Source: Dendrophyllia cribrosa (Eukaryota; Cnidaria; Anthozoa; Scleractinia; Dendrophylliidae). From it: 64,000 nucleotides of DNA. Where the stretch lies: NCBI GenBank assembly GCA_024195265.1, contig JAJLRJ010000004.1, positions 37,441,030 through 37,505,029 of the forward strand. The letters are read 5' to 3'. The notes under the pieces are model-generated. The model was not told the origin of the DNA. It did no database searches and worked only from the letters and a program-made list of their open reading frames with translations. Position numbers and translations under genes: made by a program. Positions within the stretch are counted from its first letter, which is position 1. Every line of letters begins with the position of its first letter. Positions 21,399-32,753 of this stretch are shown here, piece by piece.

Positions 21399-23878
21399 GT
21401 TGTTAAAAAAACGGTTTAAAAATAAAATTATCTACGTTAATCTAAAGGATTTACTCGTTTGCTTTTAAACGGCGGAAAGCTTTAAGTTTATTTATAGGAG
21501 TACAAATGCTTGAAGAAACATTAATTGCAATTGGTGACTCTATAATTAGTATGTATCGGTCAGTTTTTTAAAAAAGCTTATGGGGTGAGCGAAAATACAC
21601 TGAAATATAAGGACAGACCTTGTTGAACCAAATGATACACAAGAAACACAAAGGTATGAATTACTGTATGAGAAAACCGGGAACCTAACCGTGTTACTTT
21701 TAATCACCATGAAAAAGGATTTTTTTATGACACTATCTTTGATTTAATTGCTCCCAAAGTGTGCAGCCCAGACATAAATTTGTCCAGAGACCAACCGAAT
21801 GAAACATTAAAAGTACAACAGTAAACTATGACGGGCTGAAAACATGACCAAACCATTCAGTACGTGTTCGCGCAGAAATTTATTTGTCCGTTCACCAATA
21901 AGCTTAAGTGATTTTTTTTAGAAGTACAACGGTAAACTATGACAAAACGTGATGTTTTGCCGTTTTATTTTTAATCAAAAACATTTTCTAATAACACTAT
22001 CTTTCATTTATATGCTCCCAAAGTGTACGGTGTGCCGCCCAGAAATAAATTTATCCAAATTATAAACTTTAAAAGAAATAAAAAAATATTTATTTATTTA
22101 TTTTACCAAATATTTATACAGCGTAATAATTTAGCGTAATTGCCAGTTTGAATAGAGTCCTGTCTAACAAATAATTTTGATTCTGACGGAAATGCTGTGG
22201 ATAAATGATATTAACATTTCACCAATCAGAAAGCAGCAATTTTTATTTGGACGTAAGTAAACTAATACGAAGGAAAGTGCAGATTTAGACCTCCAAAATT
22301 AGAATAAGCTGAAAAATAACGACTTAATTAAGCTTTTGTCAACTAAGGCTGTCCTATGATTGTTTTTCGACGCAGATTTTTCGCGCCAAATCAGTTCTTA
22401 CGGATATAAGGACTTGAAAAGAACGGAGCTAAATAAATAATCAATTCGTGTATGATGCGATGATTATTAAATTGTTTGCAAATTGACACCAACATCTGCC
22501 CTAACTTAAATGATTCCCAACGTTAATCGCTCTTTTGTTAATATTACTACAAACGGCAAATTGTCGCTAAATCGCTGCTTTGCCTCAGCCAATAATATTT
22601 TAAAACAAAAAAGCATTTTTATCCCTAGCGATTATTTCATATTTTGGAGGTTAAGCCCTTTTTTACGAACACGTTTAGTCACGCAGTTTATAATAAGCAG
22701 AACATTTCATCAATTCAGTACAATACGCCTTGAGATTGGAGATGACAGTCGATAAAATTTGTTTCAGTAGGTAAGTGTGACAGGTTGTGTTTCAATACTT
22801 TCTCTCCTTTTGAACCAAACTTAAGAGACACCCCACGAGCTTACTTCACCAGAGGCTTTAGAAAGTCATGTCCATGTTTCGTTTGGGGATTTGAAGAATC
22901 TGACCCACCCAGTTTGCATTGCGCGCCTTCGTTGGTTCATCCGCCATTTTCAGGGCCCCCGAAAATCCATACTGTATTGTAGATGAGAAATTCACTCGTG
23001 CAAGAGATGATATGCTTGCCCAAATATGGAATAGAGCCGTATCATAACAATAAGAGAAGCGCGCAATGCAAACTGGGTGGGTCAGACTCTTTAATGCGTC
23101 GAAAAACAATCATAGGACAGCCTTAGTTGACAAATTCAGACTGTTGCGTGTAGGCAAAATAGAGTTTAGTTCCCAGCGGACAGAAACGCTTTTGTTCTTG
23201 ACCACCAACATGGCCGCCGTGACGTCACGTGCAAACCAGCAATAGTATGTTTTCGCTTGGTTGCGAATGGGATAAAGTGACGTCAAAAGCTCAAACATAC
23301 CTCACGGGTTGAAATTATAATAACAATCAGCATAGAAAATTGCACGAAGAATAAGTCCAATATTTTTGTTGCTTTTCGCGTGATTTTCAATACTTATTGT
23401 TGAGGTATGTTTGAGTCTTTGACGTCACTTTATCCCATTCGCAACCAAGCCTTGGAACAAGGTTGATTAATGGCGGCCGTAAATTCTCGGACATAAATGT
23501 TAAAATAAATTGACTTCTTATGTTCGTAATGGATTGACATTTGGCAAGATGAGTAAGAAAGTCTAATTATACACGAAGATGTAAAAGATGGAAATCAAAA
23601 ATTTGAAATCAGTGGCACTTTAATTAACTTTTTACTTAATTGTAGTCCGAAATTCTGAGGACGGTATGAGAATCCCGAACAGATATTTAGCGAAACAATC
23701 CGTTGGGTGCCCTTGATCCATACTGTATTGTCAGACCGGTACTTTTCCGTGGAGCTGTTTATTAAACTACAGAATATTTGAGTCTGTTTATGAAACCCTT
23801 GGATGCGACCATTTCATTAATAGATATTTCTGCATTTTAATTTTTTATACAACTTGTCCTGTTGAAAATCTATATTAG
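21399..23878. repeat. U block, copy 2
   Basis: Begins directly at the M1 truncation with an A-run and 'cggtttaaaaataaaattat', and follows U1 to 'gaaaatctatatta' at 23865-23878. An insertion of about 700 bp (22900-23640) contains an inverted pair around 'tttgacgtcactttatccc' (23250-23300 and 23405-23455). No conserved coding frame. Confidence 0.65.
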
Positions 23879-24029
23879 GGAGCTTTGGCAACTACGACGC
23901 CGGCAACGGCAGCGAGAACGGCACAATAATGAGCGAAAACAATGCCCCCGCACGTGCGATTTTCATTTAATACATTTCTTTGTCGTCCCTGCAAAACAAC
24001 AACGTCAAATGACCAAACTATAGGTTTTT
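23879..24029. other. start of insertion cluster between U2 and the P3 leader
   Basis: 'gggagctttggcaactacg' begins a repeat-derived segment with iterated 'ggcaacgg'-like motifs. No gene; the boundary with the piggyBac-like element is approximate. Confidence 0.35.
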
Positions 24030-25177
24030 TAGAGAACGTGAACACACGACGGTTAACAATTTCATAGGATAATTTATTGATCACGTGACTTGATGTCTCC
24101 ATGGCAACAAGATTTTGACAGCAATTATTTTTGAAATTTGCATATTTACACCTTTGAATGAAGAAAAACAATATTTATTGGTATAACTTTTATATTTTTA
24201 CGTCATTTAGCGTTTATTTAAGGTTACAGTGTACCTTCAGATCGAAAATTTATTGAAATTTTTTTTGGCGTCAAAATAAAGTTTGCAGAATGAACTTTCA
24301 TCCAAAAAAAAATTATCGAAATATAGTGAAAATTGACGGAGAAATGACGGTATAACTTTTGTGGGCGGAGTTTGTTTATGAAGCGATATGTTTTTCTAAG
24401 CGCTGTTTTCTCAAAGTTAATTTTTCACTTGTAGGGGACACTTTAAAGAGCTACAACTTAAAGGGAATTTGTTCGATTTTGCTCAAATTTGGACACAAGC
24501 TAGGCTAACATAAAATCAACAAAAACATTTCGGCGAATTTATTATTTCCGAAAACTTGTTCGTCAAGAGCCATTTCCGTGCGATCACTCCAATTTTTTTC
24601 TCCATTTTTCGAAAATATTCTGTAACTTTTCACTGCAATTGAATATGGGAAATTGCCGACACGTTTTTTTAGCGCTTCGTGTCCGAAAATCCGAGAACAA
24701 GTCAAATTAGCAAAATACAATAATCGCTTTGAGTTATAGCGTTTTAAAACTGGTTCGGACGTTCGAATTTAGACGTCGTAAAAAATTCGACGATTCATTT
24801 TATTACCAAATGGTTTCCATATTTACATAGCCAGCTCTATAAGCTTTAATTTGATATCTGGGTTTAGGTATATTAAGTGTAATCTTTGGACGCTAGAGCT
24901 GTTATACTGGAGACACCCCCGAAGGTACACTGTAACCTTAATGGTTTTGATTAATTTTGAGTCAATTTGGACGGTTTTTAAGAGGTTTTAAAAATTTCAG
25001 AAATCCAAAATGGCGGCCGTATAACTAATTACCTAATAACTACGTCATATGACATCATCTTTTCATTGTGCGGACAGCAAAGAGACAGTTTTGGACGTAC
25101 TGTGTACCCTCTAGGTTTCATTGTCATAGCCTTAATGTTCTTGAAGTTACGAGGGGGGCGGTCCAGGCTGAATAGGG
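24030..25177 (-). mobile_element. piggyBac-like MITE (copy B2), interrupted
   Basis: Reverse-oriented relative to B1. The right end CAGGCTGAATAGGG abuts TTAA at 25178-25181. The left terminus is not preserved clearly. It is split by the TA-flanked element at 24221-24938. Confidence 0.6.
24221..24938. mobile_element. 718-bp mariner-like MITE nested in B2
   Basis: Inverted ends AGGTTACAGTGTACCTTC and their complement. TA on each side (24219-24220, 24939-24940). B1 and B3 have the uninterrupted sequence ('ccaataaataaacgctaaat' in B1, inverse orientation), confirming a TA duplication. Relatives without both ends are at 33110-33235 and 49560-50042. Non-coding. Confidence 0.8.
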
Positions 25178-25180
25178 TTA

Positions 25181-25838
25181 AGGACGTTCGCGCGAAAATC
25201 TTCTAACATTGATTTTTTTATAAAACTTTTGCTACAGCTAAGTAATGAGTTATTCGTGTCAGAAATTCAAAGAAAATGGGGGGTCACCGACTTCATTTCC
25301 GAGATAAGATATCTGAAAGGCGACCCTAGTTTTGAAAATTTGGTCTTCCTTACTGGATATGACCCCAATGTCTGTTAGTCTAAAAATATTGCAAATGGAT
25401 CTCTAAAATGCTACTTTCTATGCCAAATTTTATACGAGTGGGTCTGTTAAGCAAATTCATTCAACTGGTGTTGTCCCTTAAAGGAAATCTAATCTTTAAA
25501 CGACAGCATTTGCAAACTATGACAGCCAAAAGTTGGCAGGATTCGATGTCGCGCGGGTAGAAAAAAATTAAACTTCCTACATTGATTTTTTGTTCATTTT
25601 TTCACAATCTGTCGAGTCGAGAATTGGCAAAGAAAATTATCTATAAAAAAAAATTGGGCGTCACCGACCATTCAAACGAGTTAAATCTAAGCAAAGTTAA
25701 CGCAACGGCAACCAGCTATTTATTATGTGCTTAGATTTCTTCTCTTGCGCGCGCCCTCGTGCATGACTTAGCATGGCGTAGCGACATGAATTACGTGCGC
25801 AGTAAGGATGCGCATACACAATTAGCACGAACGTCCTT
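25181..25838. mobile_element. inverted-end element AGGACGTTCGCGC
   Basis: Begins AGGACGTTCGCGCG next to the TTAA of B2 and ends CACGAACGTCCT followed by TAA. The ends are short inverted repeats. One end recurs at about 1829. The interior has no gene; superfamily unclear. Confidence 0.5.
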
Positions 25839-25882
25839 AAATTTTCCGATGTTTTAAAAGTTTGAGGTGACATTTTACTTAA

Positions 25883-26252
25883 AGGGGAAGTATCACGGGG
25901 ATTTGGTGTCATTTTAAAAAGCAAAAAATGTTATTGTATGATCAGAACCCAAAAAATAAAGCTCCAGTGGTGTGATAAATTATCACAGAATATATCAAAA
26001 CTGTCAATGACTGTCTCTAGTCATTGACGGACTGGGTCTCAATGAATTGCAACTTGAAAAACGTTAGCCTAATGTTTTTCAAGTTGCCACTTTTTCGTCT
26101 CCAAATGGGCCAGAACAGACCATAATTTGTTCCTCTTTCAAGAATTGGTTGATTTCACTCTTTTGGTGTTTTAGCATTATTTTATAAATAAGTTCAGGTG
26201 TTGTGAAATGGATTTGACCAAAAAACATCAAAATTCCCGTGATACTTCCCCT
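25883..26252. mobile_element. 370-bp piggyBac-like MITE
   Basis: Inverted ends AGGGGAAGTATCACGGG, with TTAA on both sides (25879-25882, 26253-26256). It lies within the P3 leader; the P2 leader has no insertion at the matching place (about 11450). The interior has a small palindrome around 'gtcaatgac'. Confidence 0.75.
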
Positions 26253-26256
26253 TTAA

Positions 26257-26752
26257 GGAAACTATGGTTTTTAGTTTAATTCATAACAAAATTTTAAGGC
26301 GACTAAGGCGGCCTTCCAAACAACTTTTCCACCGAAACGATTTGTTAAGTGCTTCACGTTACATGCACGATCCGATTGTTGACTCTGGTTAGACCACAGG
26401 CAACCCAAGCTCACTATCTCTTGCTAATGAGCAGTATGGTGTTACAAAGATTTCACCCACTTCAGTTACATGCATACCAGGCTGCCGGTGGCTTTTCTCG
26501 CGCTCGTATGTCTCACGTATTGCACGAAAGCGTGCCGCGAGGGGCGATGTAGCAGCTCTCGTAAGGTATCACACCATTGGTTCGATACCCTTTGAGAGAA
26601 CAATACAACAGTGGACCCTAGCCCTAAAACGAATAGCAAGGCCAATGAAAATAGAGGTTTCTGAGAGCTGCTACAATACCGGCCGCGAGAGAAGCTCTGG
26701 TACCCAGGGTATTTCGATTCGGGGTTTGACTGTGGTCGGAGTGAAAGCCAGG
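26257..26752 (+). repeat. P3 leader region, left part
   Basis: Same blocks as the P2 leader up to 'gtcggagtgaaagcc' at 26735-26749, then interrupted by a Penelope-like fragment. Probably promoter/5'UTR. Confidence 0.5.
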
Positions 26753-26762
26753 TATATGGCAT

Positions 26763-27346
26763 CACTGATCGTTTCACTTGCACCGTCCTCCGTTAATGTT
26801 ATCTACTGCATAACATGTACTTTTTGCAAAAAGATATACATTAGCGAAACAGGGAGGAGACTGGGCGACCGTTTTCGTGAACATCTCTGAGACGTTGAAA
26901 AAAATGACAAAGACGCATCCAAACCAGTCGCGCGTCATTTCAATCTTACTAACCATTCTAAACAACACATGACAATCTGCGGCCTTTCCCTACACCAGGA
27001 TAACACATAAAGACGTAAAACCTTAGAACAAAAAAATCATCTTTCAAATCGGCACTCTCAAACCCCACGGAATCAACGAACGTTTTTCATTCAACTAATT
27101 TACATTTGTTTTTAACGTCACCAAATTTCCACCAATAGCGTAGCTCTACCGCTTAATATATAAAACCACACACTCCCCACAATTCCTTGATTCGCTCCGA
27201 CGAAGGGCTAGCGCTCGAAACGTCAGCTATTTAAATCTTTTTACGGTGGTCAATTTACCTTATCGACTCAGTCGATAAAACTAAATTCTCGTGTTTCATC
27301 CCCCCACCGACGCAGCACCACAGTTTCTCTAGAAACTAATCCCATT
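26763..27346 (+). mobile_element. 5'-truncated Penelope-like element in the P3 leader
   Basis: Encodes the GIY-YIG endonuclease end of a Penelope-like protein (VNVIYCITCTFCKKIYI, then GRRLGDRFREHL), but with a stop after REHL, a frameshift near 27030, and S replacing G in the IYIGET block. The 3' tail ends 'tctctagaaactaatccca'. The 10-bp repeat TATATGGCAT flanks it (26753-26762 and 27347-27356), and the P2 leader has the site once. A hammerhead-like motif lies in the tail. Confidence 0.85.
27194..27227 (+). ncRNA. hammerhead-like motif in the Penelope tail
   Basis: GCT (stem I), CCGACGA core, extra A, GGGC/TAGC/GCTC stem II, GAAA, ACGT mini stem III, C, AGC (stem I partner). The core has C where hammerheads normally have U at position 4, which may weaken cleavage. 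Confidence 0.5.
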
Positions 27347-27356
27347 TATATGGCAT

Positions 27357-27458
27357 ACGGGCCGGGTCGGCTTAACCGAGATATTGGCGTGTATGTATGC
27401 AGCTAGGAAGTGAAAAGTGTGGCTAAGATTGAATAAGCAATTATTTTTATTTCAGCAT
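27357..27458 (+). promoter_or_regulatory. P3 leader right part with candidate 3' splice site
   Basis: The leader resumes after the insertion with 'acgggccgggtcggcttaac'. T-rich tract and TTTCAG with AG ending at 27455, 234 nt before the ATG. Confidence 0.45.
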
Positions 27459-27689
27459 TTAGAAATTACACCTTTTTTCTGTTTATTTGGACGATGGTTT
27501 TGTCATGGCCTTAGACTAAAGAAGAAATCTAAAAAGAAAAGAAGCTATAACCAGACGAGACGTGCCTCGAAAGTTCAGACCCGTAACGTCTAGATCTGGC
27601 CATCACATTCCAGTTCTGACATTCACGCAGGACTTTAATTAAATAAGAGAAAGAGTTGAAAAAGAAAAAGTAACAAAAACAAAGGAACT

Positions 27690-28766
27690 ATGAATTCTAC
27701 TGTGAATACTTCATCAAACGTAATGACGTCTCCAACCGGATCTCCACTGAGCAAATCAGCCTCTGGGATAACTACCACAACCCGGGCCATTTATTCCATC
27801 CTTTGCATCATAGCAATCCTTGTAAACACGTTGACCATTCTAGTGTTCGTCATCGACAGAAAGCTGCTGAAGAAATCCTACAACGTTTTCATCTTGTTCC
27901 TGGCCATAGCAGATGTGCTGACAGCCATCAACTTGATCACAAACCCAGCTTTCGTTCTTGGTGACGCGTTTCCTTATCCAACTGATTCCGTTCTGGGCGA
28001 GATCTTCTGCCGAGTGATTTGGAGCCGAGTGTTTATTTTTCAACTCGTGGTTTTCTCGGTTTACATCACTTTGTTTTTGACGGCAGAACGATGGGTTGCT
28101 GTTGTAAAGCCTTCCAAATACAACGACGCCTTTAACCGGAAGAGAGTCATCGGTTACGTCATATTCTCGTGGGTGTGGTCTCTTGTTGTAACTGGAATAG
28201 GCCTTATTGAAATGCGCTACAAATCAAATTCATCCTCCAATCAAATCTGCGAATTCAAGTTTATTGCACCAGGCTCCTTCCTCCGTGTGTCTGTATCTAT
28301 TTTTCAAATTACCATGAAGATGTTTCTTCCTTGCCTTGTCATGATTGGTCTGTACATCCACATGATCGTGACAACCAAAAACTCCCCAGTTGCATCCGCC
28401 GAAAGCAAGGCCAAGCTGCGAGGGAATATGACAAGAATGATTGGCGTTGCGAGCCTCATTTTAGTCATATGTTACGCCCCAAGCCAAATCTACTTTGCTT
28501 TTGCAATGGCGGGGAAAACGAAGTTGGATACCACGTTGCACCACTCTGTAGCACTTCTCACTTTCATCACCACTTGTACTAATCCCTTTATTTATGGGCT
28601 GAGCAACAAAAATTACCGCCGCCGCTACAAGAAAATTCTGTTTGCCATGTGTCCAAAACTGCTTGAGGAGGGTGCTAATGTTGCTAATATCGACGTTGCA
28701 ATGAGGACACGGCGGATTCAGCCAGCCATACAAGAATCACATGCCGCCGTTGTCATGGAACAATAA
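27690..28766 (+). CDS. class A GPCR, paralogue P3
   Basis: A 358-residue intact receptor. It keeps the P-type N-terminus (MNSTVNTSSN), D in LAIAD of TM2, ERW, the two disulphide cysteines, CYAP and NPFIY. Distinctive changes are ILVNTL in TM1, where the usual Gly before the conserved Asn is Val; CYAPSQIYFAFAMAG in TM6, where P1, P2 and P4 have CYAPNQIYLV; and VVTGIGLIEMRY at the end of TM4. These sit near the extracellular half of the bundle and could alter ligand choice, but this is inference. The C-tail RTRRIQPAIQES differs slightly from P2 and P4. The leader carries two transposon insertions not found at the other paralogues, so expression may differ. Confidence 0.93.
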   Translation: MNSTVNTSSNVMTSPTGSPLSKSASGITTTTRAIYSILCIIAILVNTLTILVFVIDRKLLKKSYNVFILFLAIADVLTAINLITNPAFVLGDAFPYPTDSVLGEIFCRVIWSRVFIFQLVVFSVYITLFLTAERWVAVVKPSKYNDAFNRKRVIGYVIFSWVWSLVVTGIGLIEMRYKSNSSSNQICEFKFIAPGSFLRVSVSIFQITMKMFLPCLVMIGLYIHMIVTTKNSPVASAESKAKLRGNMTRMIGVASLILVICYAPSQIYFAFAMAGKTKLDTTLHHSVALLTFITTCTNPFIYGLSNKNYRRRYKKILFAMCPKLLEEGANVANIDVAMRTRRIQPAIQESHAAVVMEQ

Positions 28767-28983
28767 GAGTGTGCTATCGTTTGCTATTTTAAAGGATTTT
28801 GCCGGTGTTTAGTTTATAACTGTTTTGAATGTTTGATTAAGTACCCTTGATACACCAAACTGGACCGTGTATGCGAAAGCTGTTAAGCCGCTTGTACTTT
28901 CCCATGTTAAGAGAAGGACTACATGGAAACAGAAGGCAGGTAGGTCAGTTTATGATTTAGATCATGTTAAAACCTCATCACCC
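28767..28983. other. 3' flank of P3
   Basis: Near-identical to the P2 flank up to 'aaaacctcatca' (28969-28980), where a foldback element interrupts it. Confidence 0.5.
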
Positions 28984-29916
28984 GGCTCCAAGTAGTTTTT
29001 TTTGGGGTCACGCTGCACTTCCCTTTTTGAATGCGCTTATACATAATCTTACTTTAGCTCAATGAATCTGAATTTGATATCAGATGCTAGGCTTGGATGA
29101 AGGTTTTGAGCGATCTCTTTTTATGCTAATCAGCGTTTCCATAGCAACGGTAAACAAATATAGCGAAAAATAGTTTTCCCTAAAATATCTTTCGATTTGG
29201 GGGCTACCCGCGACAAGCCAATAAATGCGTTATAATCTACACCGTGTAGCACACTAAATGGGAAAATTTCAAACAAACATTCCATAGGTCTCACAAATTA
29301 TCATTAAATTACCACAGAAAGTTTCCTCAGCTAGCTCTGACTAATTCCTCGGCAATAAAGAGATCGAGGTTTTCATTCAAATGCAGTTTAAAAAGAATGA
29401 AAACGTCAAGCAAAACTGTATTTGAATGAAAAGCTCGATCTCTTTTTTGCCGAGGAGTTAGTCAGAGCTATTTGCAGGGAGTAATAATTTAAGTCTGTGG
29501 AAACTTTCTGTGGCAATTAAATGATAATTTGTGAGACCTATGGAATGTTTTGACCGCTTATATTTCAAACATGAAAAAAACACGTCTTAAAAATGTTTTA
29601 GTGATTTATTTAAAATCGAATAGTTTAATTTGTTTGAAATTTTCCCATTTAGTGTGCTACACGGTGTAAATTATAACGCATTTATTCGCTTGTTGCGGGT
29701 AGCCCCAAAATCGAAAGATATTTAGGAAAAACTGTTTTTCGCCATATTTGTTTACCGTTGCTATGGAAACGCTGATTAGCATAAAAAGGGCATCATCCAA
29801 AACTTTCATCCAAGCCTACCATCTGGTATCAAATTCAGGTTCATTGAGCTAAAGTAAGATTATGTATAAGCGCATTCAAAAAGGGAAGTGTGACCCAAAA
29901 AAAACTACTTGGAGCC
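28984..29916. mobile_element. 933-bp foldback element downstream of P3
   Basis: Almost the whole element is a large imperfect hairpin. It begins GGCTCCAAGTAG and ends CTACTTGGAGCC, with arms of several hundred bp and a short centre near 29400. The P2 flank reads through at the same place ('cctcatcagatgttaaaac'), so it is an insertion in unit 2; a few bases of the target are missing and no clean duplication is seen. Confidence 0.75.
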
Positions 29917-30303
29917 ACCTTAAAACATCTAGAAAATCAGGGACACCCAACGAATTGTTTCGCCAATTGGCTGTTCGGAATGCTTATACCACCCTCAGAC
30001 TTTCAGATTTCAATTAGATGAAAAGTAAGCTTCTCAAACTAGAAATATAAGCTGACGTTTCCGGCCTCAATAAAATCTAAGCCTTGCGTTTTCGAGAGGA
30101 TGCAAAAATGCAAGTTTTGGTTCTCATAAAGTAAGTGTCTCCTTAAAAAATTCTTGGAAATAACTTACTTGAGCTAACTTTTACGTAGAAGAGGATTTGT
30201 TCCTAATACTATTGGTCTGTTTAATTTTCAGCTAAGGCTTCCGAACGGATCGAAATTTAGTAGCTGATATAAATATCCCATTAAATAATAAAAAAAACCA
30301 GTA
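29917..30303. repeat. P3 3' flank, continued
   Basis: Matches 13550-13974, including the part that is an inverted match to the U block. Confidence 0.5.
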
Positions 30304-30850
30304 AACTCTCCTATAAGATGGACACCTCTCCACTCAGACAGATATCAATTATTGGCTGGTTCTGGGCGAATTTCACTTCTTCGTCTGCAATTTAACTCTC
30401 TATAAGGTGGACACCTCTCTAAGACAGACATCAATTATTGGCTGATTCTGGCCAAATTTTACTGTTCGTCTGTAACTATAGTTATATAAACTCTCTATAA
30501 GGTGGACACCTCTCTAAGACAGACATCAATTATCGGCTGGTTCTGGCCGAATTTCACTTGTTCGTCTGTAACTAAACTCTCTATAAGGAGGACACCTCTC
30601 TAAGACAGACATCAATTACTGATTGGTTCAGGCCGAATTTCACTAGTTCGTCTGTAACTAAAATCTCTATAAGGCGGACACCTCTCGTCTAAGACAGATA
30701 TCAATTATTGGCTGGTTCTGGCCGAATTTCACTTGTTCGTCTGTAACTAAACTCTCTATAAGGTGGACACCTCTCTAAGACAGATATCAATTATTCTGGT
30801 TCTGGCCGAATTTCAATTGTTCGTCTGTAACTAAACTCTTTATTAGGTGT
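30304..30850. repeat. 86-bp minisatellite downstream of P3
   Basis: About six units of the same satellite as at 13975-14690, with small indels. It ends 'tgttttcacttaagtcat', the empty site for the piggyBac-like B1. Confidence 0.88.
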
Positions 30851-32082
30851 TTTCACTTAAGTCATATCAAAATTCAGAAGCATGAAAAAGCAGATTTAGA
30901 TCCTAAAATGTTTATAGAATTGCAGAAATTATAAAACTACATATCTGGGCCAAATTTTGAAGCGCAAGAGCATTTCGCTCAAGAGTTATAGGCAAACGAA
31001 TTTTAGACGTTTTAAGTAAAAAATGTATGGAGCGGCCATCTTGGTGCCCCACTTAGGGACGCCAACATGGCGGCCAAAACTTCAAGGTCTTAATTACATC
31101 CAAAATCTTATCTCAAAGTATTGGATTCACTATAAGTTCCATTAAATCGTCTTATAAGAATCTATAATGCAAAAATAACTTTCAACTGGTTCAATTTTGT
31201 TTATTTTCACGGCTTATCTGAAATAGCGTGACTAATTGCGTGACACATTTAAAATCTTTAAAATTTGGAAGCAAAACATCATTAAAACCTGAAAGTTTTT
31301 CTGAAGGGTTGTAACACTGTTACCCACATACTATTTTAGATACAGCTTTGTAGGATGTATAGTTTAGATTTTCAGTTTTTATGACGTCAAGTGCAAACCC
31401 CCATAGAATAGGCGGACACTCTCTTAGACGGACAGCTAGAAGTAGTATCAACAACAACAACAACAACAACAACTTTATTTGTACTCTATAGTCTATTAAC
31501 ATGAATTTACAATAAGTAATAGAATTAATAGAGAGTATTGGCCGCCCGAAATAACCATAATGGGCTAGAAAACTAGGGCAGTCATCTTTAGAAGAAAATA
31601 AAGGTCCCAAAGGTGTCTGGCTTAGACAAAATTCACTGTAAACATGGCTTTCTAAAGCCTTTGGTGAAGTTGGCTCGTCGGGTGCCCCTGAAAATAGAGT
31701 AGATGCGAATTGATGCGAGGCAGCAGGGACCACTGGTAATCAATGAAATCATCGATAGTCTCGATAGGATCTACGAGATCGTCCATATGGGTTGTGCCAT
31801 GAGCAAAAGTGGACAAAACTGACAAGAATATCTTGGATATAATAAAGAATTTTCCATGTTAGTACTCACGGTTTTCAATTGAATGTCGTATATTAAACTA
31901 AAACCATCGTTAGCACTCTGGTTCACAACAGTTGCAGACAATCCAATAACTAAACAGACCTCGTAGGAAACACACGTAGCCGGTGCCAAGCGCGATAAAC
32001 TGCGCGCGTGCGCACCATGAGTAGATTTGTTTTTTATTAGCGAAATCACAAAGCGTAACAATTCCTTTAAACACTCAATTGA
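30851..32082. repeat. post-satellite block, copy 2
   Basis: Matches 15243-15865 with an extra 31040-31480 segment that also resembles 18500-18830. (CAA)n at 31451-31472. Contains the empty site for H1 at 31912-31925. Minus-strand frames of 137 and 115 residues have no recognised domain and are not preserved in unit 1. Confidence 0.5.
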
Positions 32083-32408
32083 AACCGATCTAATACCGGT
32101 GAAGAAAACAAATGGCATCGTATTTTGAGTGATACACAGAATTTTCAGAGGATCCTAAAAGTATTCGCTTTGTTCAAAATAATTAGCCTCACTGGCCTCG
32201 GTAACATGTGCAAAATTCAAAATAATTTTTACTCTAAAATGAGGCCAGTGAGGCTAATTAACATACATATAAAAGAATAAATAAATCGACCGCCATTATG
32301 AAAGTGGTCTATTGAAAACCGCTCTAATACCGGTGAAAAAAACAAATGGCATCGTATTTGGAGTGATACACAGAATTTTCAGAAGATCCTAAAAGTATTC
32401 GCTTTGTT
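32083..32408. repeat. direct duplication around a small inverted repeat
   Basis: 'taataccggtgaa...ttcgctttgttca' occurs at 32091-32176 and 32329-32411. Between them 'attagcctcactggcctc' (32182-32199) is matched by its inverse at 32245-32262. No gene. Confidence 0.6.
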
Positions 32409-32512
32409 CAGCATATTAACGATAATTTCAACGAGAAACAATCTGAGCTATGGAGGAAAACGAGGTTAACAGAGGAAGGAAGAAACCGTCAAGCGCAGGA
32501 ACTCAACCTATA

Positions 32513-32753
32513 CCCCATTCACACCAACGCTTAAACATGTTTAAATGTTGTTTAGTTTAAAACAGGTTTAGAAAAATACCTCCTAACCTCCCGTAATATT
32601 TGGAGTGAAATCTTTACAAAAAGAAACTTTATTGACTTTATTACCATTCCAGGTAGTTTGAGTCATATACATTTCAAAACGTTCAAGATAGAGGCTAAAA
32701 CGAAGTTAAACTAAACAACATTTAAACATGTTTAACCGTTGGTGTGAATGGGG
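32513..32753. mobile_element. 241-bp MITE
   Basis: Ends CCCCATTCACACCAACG and inverse, continuing into 'ttaaacatgtttaaatgttg' with its inverse on the right. Target duplication not evident. Confidence 0.7.
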
